Assembly: GCA_050084985.1 (NCBI GenBank)
Contig: JBITNC010000001.1
Location: 86,366,001-86,430,000 of the forward strand
DNA length: 64,000 bases
Direction: 5' to 3'
DNA from: Nageia nagi
Lineage: Eukaryota > Pinophyta
In this document: positions 58,338 through 64,000 of the stretch, one piece after another
Layout: each line of letters starts with the position of its first letter
Numbering within the stretch: position 1 is the first letter of the stretch
The notes under the pieces: model-generated
Told to the model about the DNA's origin: nothing
Database searches by the model: none
What the model saw: only the letters and a program-made list of their open reading frames with translations
Translations under genes and position numbers: made by a program

Positions 58338-60000
58338 GTTTATCTCTACAAGATTTTATTTTTTGTAAAAACAAAATCACTCACTTCAGAGTGTGCAAAA
58401 ACATTTCAATCTTTCCTCTTCAATTTTTCCTTTAAAATCATTTTAATATCCTCCAATGTATTAAGTATGACCAAAAATAATTTTAATACCTTTAGTTTTA
58501 TTTGTGGCTTAAAAAATTAATCAAGCACATTCAAATTAAAAAATGTAAGTTAAGAAGGGATTTGAACTTGTGACCTCTTATTCTCAAAATTACTACCTTA
58601 TCAATGCACCAAGGGCTCTTCCTTGAGTAGATAATTAATTGGACATATTTTGTGTCTCCAAGTTGATAATATTTCTAAAATAAAATTAATAATTCCTTAA
58701 AAAATTATTTTTTCTCCTCCAAGGTTTTGTGCTTCTCCAAAAGATAATATTTATTGGGTAAATATTTTTAATAATCTCTTTTTAGTTAACTCAAATATTA
58801 ATTATATAATGTGGCTTTTTATTTTTGTCTCCTCCAATATTTTGCTTCACATTAAATTTCTTAGCCAATAAATCCAATTAAATATTTTATATTTATTTAA
58901 CTTTTAAAGTTGTATATTTGTAGAGATTTAATTCAAAGTTTCTATTGGTTGTTGGCAAATTTGATTATTTGCATACTATGGAGTAAGAGGTGAGCTAATG
59001 AGTAGCATTTTGATTGTGTATTAGGCATTATTGTTGGGTGCCAAATAGTTTTATTTTAGTTTTACAAACTTTAGACTTTGGTATTCATGATTATACAAGC
59101 TTTAGTGTCTTCTTGTTAGGCAATGGATGTTCCTAGATAGGCATGAACTGAAACAAACAATAGCACAAGTCTCACAAGATCAATTCACCTTTGCATGAGA
59201 GTGAGGGTTGTGTGGAGTGGGGGCCACATAGAGGAGTGGGGATTGCATGGAGGTTTGGTTGTTGCACATGGGATGTTTATTTCATAATTGCTAGGCATTG
59301 TAGTATTTTTTACTTCTTTATGCATGATTCTATGATTCATTTCAATAGTAGTACAGTGTGCAAGAGATACTTGAGAAGGCTTACATGTTAGGTGTTTTCA
59401 ATGTTGGGATAGTTTAGGATATATTTAGTATTTGAGAGAGTTTGTTGGTGTTATATAAGGTACATGGGTTGTTAGAGGCTTTACAGCTGGAATGCAATAT
59501 TGTATGCATGGCATACTTATTGGTTGCATGTTAGTGGATAATCTCATTAGTTACCTCCAAAAAATTATATATCTCTTACTTTTTAAAAATAGTAGTATTT
59601 CTCATACTTCAAAAATAATTATTGGCATAAATTCTTGATTATTGGGTAGAGTATAGGTAGACTAGGAGTTGAAGGTTGAACTCTATGCACATTTTGCTTA
59701 CACATATACAACTTCATACTACTCCCTATATTTTATAGTATGAATTGATACCATAATTGGTTGGATAGTCTTTTCTCTTAAACTTTATCTTCATAGCATA
59801 ATGGCTAGCTATGAGTTTCTCAAAAGTACATAGCTTTTCTATCTCCAATCATCTCGAAGGTAGATTTGGAGCAAGAGAAATTAATCAAATAGAAAGTAGG
59901 GATCTTTAAGTTTTTCAAATCTACTCATCAATCATCCCTTGGTTATGGAACGCAACCATAACTTCATTAGGAATATTGAGGAGAGAATGAAAACAAAATT
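58338..60000. other. Gene-free stretch between copia primer site and gag
   Basis: About 1.66 kb with no protein domain; contains the tRNA-like relic at 58549-58620. The small open frame 59191-59391 resembles nothing known. Probably one or more later insertions or an unusually long leader. Confidence 0.4.
58549..58620 (-). other. tRNA-like relic (possible SINE head)
   Basis: On the minus strand: AGAGCCC, then TTGGTGCATTGATAAGGTAG (A-box-like), an anticodon-like loop with TTTTGAGA, AGAGGTC, and AAGTTCAAATCCC (B-box-like; GGTTCGAATCC with transitions). A 5-bp AAGAG/TTCTT end pairing is possible. The T-stem does not pair well. It is either a dead tRNA copy or the tRNA-derived head of a SINE; no tail or target duplication was found. 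Confidence 0.5.
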
Positions 60001-60013
60001 GGCTTTAATACCA
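60001..60013 (-). other. Primer-binding site of the minus-strand copia (initiator Met)
   Basis: Minus strand TGGTATTAAAGCC, two transitions from TGGTATCAGAGCC, just inside the LTR end TTCTCA. Confidence 0.75.
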
Positions 60014-60017
60014 TATT

Positions 60018-60206
60018 TGAGAATAATCAAGAGAGTGCTTTGCATTATTCAAGAATGGATTTAAATGCATGATTATTCAATATTTACATTCCTATGCAAT
60101 AATTTTAGTGGAACCCATAAACCCTAATATTAAAGTAAGCATAAGTAATAATAAATATATTAACATTACATTTACTAATATCATCTAGATATTATTGATT
60201 AGTATA
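60018..60206 (-). repeat. 5' LTR of the minus-strand copia
   Basis: Direct match to 45698 onward. The inner end is fixed by the primer site four bases away; the outer end is approximate because it runs into the family A LTR start near 60199. Confidence 0.75.
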
Positions 60207-61995
60207 ATGTAACCTAAAGGTTTGGCCTGGTATAATTCTCCATTTCTTGATAATAGTAGGGTTATTAAATGAGAAGAAAGTGGTGGGATAGTATGCTCAT
60301 GAGGGTAAGAGGTTAAGAGTAACAAGAAAGAGATAAAAACCTAAACTACTAAAAGCAAAGTAAAACTAATTAGCCTAGGCATCACTACACAAGAAGTAAT
60401 CCATAGCCAAGACTAAGAATATAATAATTACCTTACTCTTGGGGTCTTACAATTGAAATGCATAGCCCTAATTTTAGATAATGCTTCATGCATAACAATT
60501 ATAAAATAAGATAACAACCACAAATTACAAAGGAAAAAATACCATAGTATTGCATTATCATATATGAAAACACTTCTCACAATGGGCAACTTTGGTAAAA
60601 TGTTTAATCTTTTGGACTTCTAATAGTACCCTATTTATAATGTTCTATTTACAAAGCTGATGGTTTTCCATCATTAATAACTACAACTACCTATTTGAAT
60701 AAGAAAAGTATAATATTTACAACATATACAAAATAATCTACAACAATAACTAATTACATAGCATGGTCATCATTCAACATCGATGCTTGGGAATTTGTAG
60801 ACCTTTAATCTTTATACCAATCCAGCTACAATCCATCACTTTTATCTTTGGACCTGGTGAATTAGTAACTAATCTTGCATTTATGAGGTATGTTCTACCA
60901 TCTTGATAAGTACAATCAATCTATCTCCATATTTGAAGGCCAACTAACTTTTTGCAACCATTAAATATCTTTGTTCTATAGCTCTAAGTTCCAATCACTG
61001 TAAGAGTGAAGAAATATGTACCATTCAAACTTGAAAGTGAACAACTAATACCAGGTGGAAATGAATTATAGTTTACACATTGGCATAGTCTTGGGGATCA
61101 CACACTCTTGATTAAGTGGGCTCGAGTGTTCATCTCCTCTTACAATCTTTACTTATCCTTAGTGGGTCTTGTTACACTTTGGGAAGGGTTACTAAATATC
61201 TAGGGAACTTATCACCAATTGATTTCTCCTAAAATGTATAATATTATAGCTCAAAATTAATGGAATCTATTGAATATGAAGTTGTGAATATCTCCTACCT
61301 TAATGAACTACTAGGATCACCCACTGACTAAGTCATCTAGAGCCTATTGATTTCAATTAAAAAGTATGATATCACCTCTATATTTACATGGACCTTATTT
61401 CATTTGACTCTTATGATAACATTTCCCACTTTATGACTTAACCAAAACTAATGACTATGCACAATAGGGCCTGAAAATAACACCCCCAAGCTATACAAGT
61501 CCAAAATTTAAGTAACTAGGCTCAAGATAGGGCTTGGAATTGACTAAGACATAAAAATAAGCTTTATATAATAATCACTAGAAATAAGACCTAGATTACA
61601 CTTGGAGAAATTTTGAAAAATCACTTAGCAAATTTTACAAAATGGACACTCTTTAGACTATGACTTTTACACATCTTCCAAATATGAATCATTCAACTAT
61701 ACATAAATAACACCTGCCTTATAACAAAATGGTACTTTTGAATGATATTTTATTGACTAAGATTTGATAATACAAATATGACTCAAAAATTACTTAAATA
61801 AATCCACATCTTAAGAGCACATATACTACAAGACTCTTAATAAAAGGACTAATTATATACAATGTAAACTTAGGAATGAATTTTGTACAAATATTTTACA
61901 AATGAAAGAAAGGGGAATAAGAAATAGGAAGTATAGAAGGGATTTATTTGGAAAATAATGAATAAATAAAAGAATAAAGAATATAAAGAATTTTA
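60199..61995 (-). repeat. LTR of gypsy family A, copy 3
   Basis: Homologous to 37372-39056 throughout, for example AATCCATAGCCAAGA, CTTGGGGTCTTG/CTTGGGGTCTTA and a minus-strand TATAAATAG at 60631-60639. The right end is placed at the minus-strand AAAAGGGG purine tract (61996-62003). By position it is the 3' LTR of the family A copy that runs off the window. Confidence 0.7.
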
Positions 61996-62069
61996 CCCCT
62001 TTTAGAGTGTAATTTTGCAATAATAACAATCTTATAGTGGCTCTTTGGGGTCTTCATCTTTCTAGAGAA

Positions 62070-64000
62070 TAGAACTCTTATTGACCACTCCCACTTGCTT
62101 GCCTAGTTATATATTTTTTGGGGCTTGTTGCTAAGGAATCAACTATGTAGAAAATAAGGATTGAAGATTCTTGTATAGATCCTGAAGATATTTACTATCC
62201 ACTGGTGACATGATGAGGCATGCTTGAAACTTTGTAATATTTTCTCTAAAGCTCATCAAAAAATTCTTCAATATACCAGCATTCAAGAATCTAGTAATTA
62301 CCTCATGAGCTCACTCATTCATTCTTCCAAATGTAAAAGTTACTTCTCATACAAGTTTATTGATGAATCTTTATCTAATAATGACTTAGCATTTTCCACC
62401 CAATGCTTGGTACTACTCTATACATCTAATTCCTCCCATAATTTGGGAACCTTCAATTGAATTCAAGAATTGAAAAACATATTTACAAAGCTTATTTCTA
62501 CCTTCAATTGACCTTTCTCTAGGTCCAAGGTTGATGTCAAATCCTTTGAATCACAATATATTTTATCCCTCTCAAAATTATCTATCTTGGCCTTAGAATC
62601 ACAATGGCTAGGTTTTTTTTTGTTATCACCCTAAGCCAACTTTGTATTTCTTCAATTTTTTCTCTCAAGGATTCTAAGGCTAATTGTTAGAGTGCAATAA
62701 AAGCATCATATTGAAGTATAGCCTATTCTATTTGGTTTTTCAAATAATATAGCTTGTAAAGGCTTTGATTCTCTCTCCAACCTACTCTACCAAAATTTTC
62801 CTATAGTCCTTAATGATCTGTAGTGGTTTTACTTTATCATCATTCAAAACTTTATTGGTTAGTATAGTGTTTTTAAGCTCCTCTTCTATTTTTTGAGCTT
62901 TTTCTTCCTCTACTACACTGGATTGAGCTTTTAGCTCTTCAATATGCTTCTTTAATTTTTCTAGCTCTACCTTAGCCTATTGTAGGCTTTTATCATGCTC
63001 AACTTTTTATTTGGCCAAATTTTCAATTAATTATTTATTCTAATTTTGTAATCCAACAACTATCTTATCTTTTTATGAGCAGTCTCCTTTGAGTTGCTCA
63101 AGTTTTTTATTTAATTTTTCTACTTTGTTCTCCATATATTGGATACTTTTCTAGTTTTTAGAGAAGTATTTACCAAAAATTTAGACTAATCTACTACTTG
63201 AGCACTTTATATTTTTACATCTAGAATGGTAGTAAGGATTTTATTTAACTACCCATATTTAAAGGACATGTGCAATTTTAATATCCCCCATGTCTATAAC
63301 TCTACTCAATAATCTACTTTGTTGTTCTAGAAGTGTAGGGCATTTATTAATAAATGTTTCCCAATCAATGGGCTCTTCTAGTTGAGTAAAAAAAATGCTT
63401 TATATTTCCTCTCTTGAGGTGGTTGAATAAGGAAATAAATAATGGTGAGATGTACATGCTTTTGAAGTTGATGCAAGTATTTCTGGAATAGACATCTCTT
63501 TTATTGTGGGTTCTTTCTATGTTTCTTCTTCTTCTTTAGTAGTGGCTTCTTATTTATCTTCTTCCTTTTTTGTTGGACCAAAATCTTTCTTCTTATTTGG
63601 ATCATCATCATTGTCATCTCCATCTCTACCCACTTATCCTCCTATTATTGTTGTTGCACTTTCTCCAAGCACATTACCTCCCCCTTGTTGCAGTTCATCC
63701 TTGACTTCTTCTTATGCATCTTGAAATACTACCATGTCTATGCTTTGGGGTTTTTGAGTCTTAGCATCTAACAATTTTGTATCTCCTATGCTTTTCTCTA
63801 GCTCTTCTTCATGTTCATGTGGAGATAGAACCTAAACTTGCTTATGCACAAGTGACTTTTTATAGGCTACTTTTTCTCAAGGGTTTGCTACCCAATAAAT
63901 AGTTCTTTGATTACTAACTTAAGTCTTATTTATTTTTTAGGGGAAGATTCCTTGAAAGGAATAGTCATTTCAATCAAAGTTTTCTTTATCTTCCTTGGTC
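62070..64000 (-). pseudogene. Extra ORF of gypsy family A, copy 2 (coiled-coil protein), running off the right edge
   Basis: The minus-strand reading parallels 39139-41000. Coiled-coil start TTILDVKI (near 63225) and SKFLVNTSLK against INMQNAP and SRILVNTLMV; KVEKLNKKLEQLKGD against KVDSLNKKVDQYKKD; AKVELEKLKKHIEELKAQ against EKKVELESMKILIQELKSQ; RFINKLV; and VITRFLNAGILKNFLMSFRE near 62290 against VITRFLHAKRLQNSLMRLRK. The coiled-coil heptads and the C-terminal domain are both kept although DNA identity is low. The acidic linker is at 63500-63750. The N-terminal part lies beyond 64000. Broken by stops and several frameshifts. Confidence 0.65.

Larger units (their letters stand above)
45698..60206 (-). 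mobile_element. Minus-strand Ty1/copia element, split by gypsy element C
   Basis: The left LTR piece (45698-45896 plus 54202-54216) matches the right LTR (60018 to about 60200), beginning TGAGAATAATCAAGAG. Initiator-Met primer site on the minus strand at 60001-60013. Coding remnants run leftward: gag (58.34-57.4 kb), protease-integrase (57.4-56.0 kb), RT (about 55.9-55.0 kb), RNase H (55.0-54.23 kb), then a purine tract (minus strand GGGGGG at 54217-54222). LTRs are short (about 214 bp left). The right LTR outer end and the target duplication are not resolved. It inserted into family A sequence and was later split by element C at CTAAT. Confidence 0.82.

Noticed and set aside
59191-59391. Plus-strand open frame of 66 codons with several Cys and Trp
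   Set aside because: Short, isolated, antisense to the copia element, no recognised domain.
63506-63724. Ser/Pro-rich plus-strand open frame
   Set aside because: Complement of the acidic/charged linker of the family A extra ORF.

Overview
The window is plant nuclear DNA made almost wholly of retrotransposons. I see no host protein gene, rRNA gene or intact tRNA gene. The DNA is AT-rich, CpG is rare outside one young element, and in the old elements conserved Gln, Arg and Trp codons have become TAG, TAA or TGA. That is the decay expected of heavily methylated plant repeats in a large genome. A big-genome seed plant, perhaps a gymnosperm, fits best, but I cannot name the species.

Layout. 1-3.3 kb: minus-strand Ty3/gypsy element D (gag, protease, then an RNase H-like domain; RT lies off the window). 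4.4-5.0 kb: a ~110-bp tandem array. 5.0-6.3 kb: plus-strand gypsy remnant E that has lost RT, RNase H and most of integrase, followed by a short-period CATAAG-type repeat at 6.7-7.24 kb. 7.3-11.0 kb: non-coding repeats. From about 11.04 to 31.0 kb runs a plus-strand LINE (DUF4283-type ORF1, endonuclease, RT, C-terminal zinc region) broken by two insertions. The first is a complete 8971-bp Sirevirus-like Ty1/copia element (11173-20143, TSD TAAAC) in ORF1. The second is a complete 5973-bp chromovirus-like Ty3/gypsy element (24921-30893, TSD GTTGG) near the LINE 3' end.

31.4-32.1 kb: an LTR-like fragment. 32.15-37.1 kb: minus-strand Tat-like gypsy B. 37.4-45.7 kb: minus-strand gypsy family A, with LTR, a long extra ORF downstream of integrase, integrase, RNase H and a truncated RT. 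45.7-60.2 kb: a minus-strand Ty1/copia element, split at CTAAT by a complete 8300-bp plus-strand Tat-like gypsy element C (45897-54196). 60.2-64 kb: a second, diverged copy of the family A LTR and extra ORF, running off the right edge.

The item most worth following is the family A extra ORF. It encodes a long protein with a central coiled coil, follows integrase on the same strand, and is recognisable in two diverged copies. I know no family name for it. Also notable are the copia element, whose polyprotein frame is broken by ten deamination-type stops and no frameshift, and its LTR, which carries a repeated TGACGTCA-rich promoter module.
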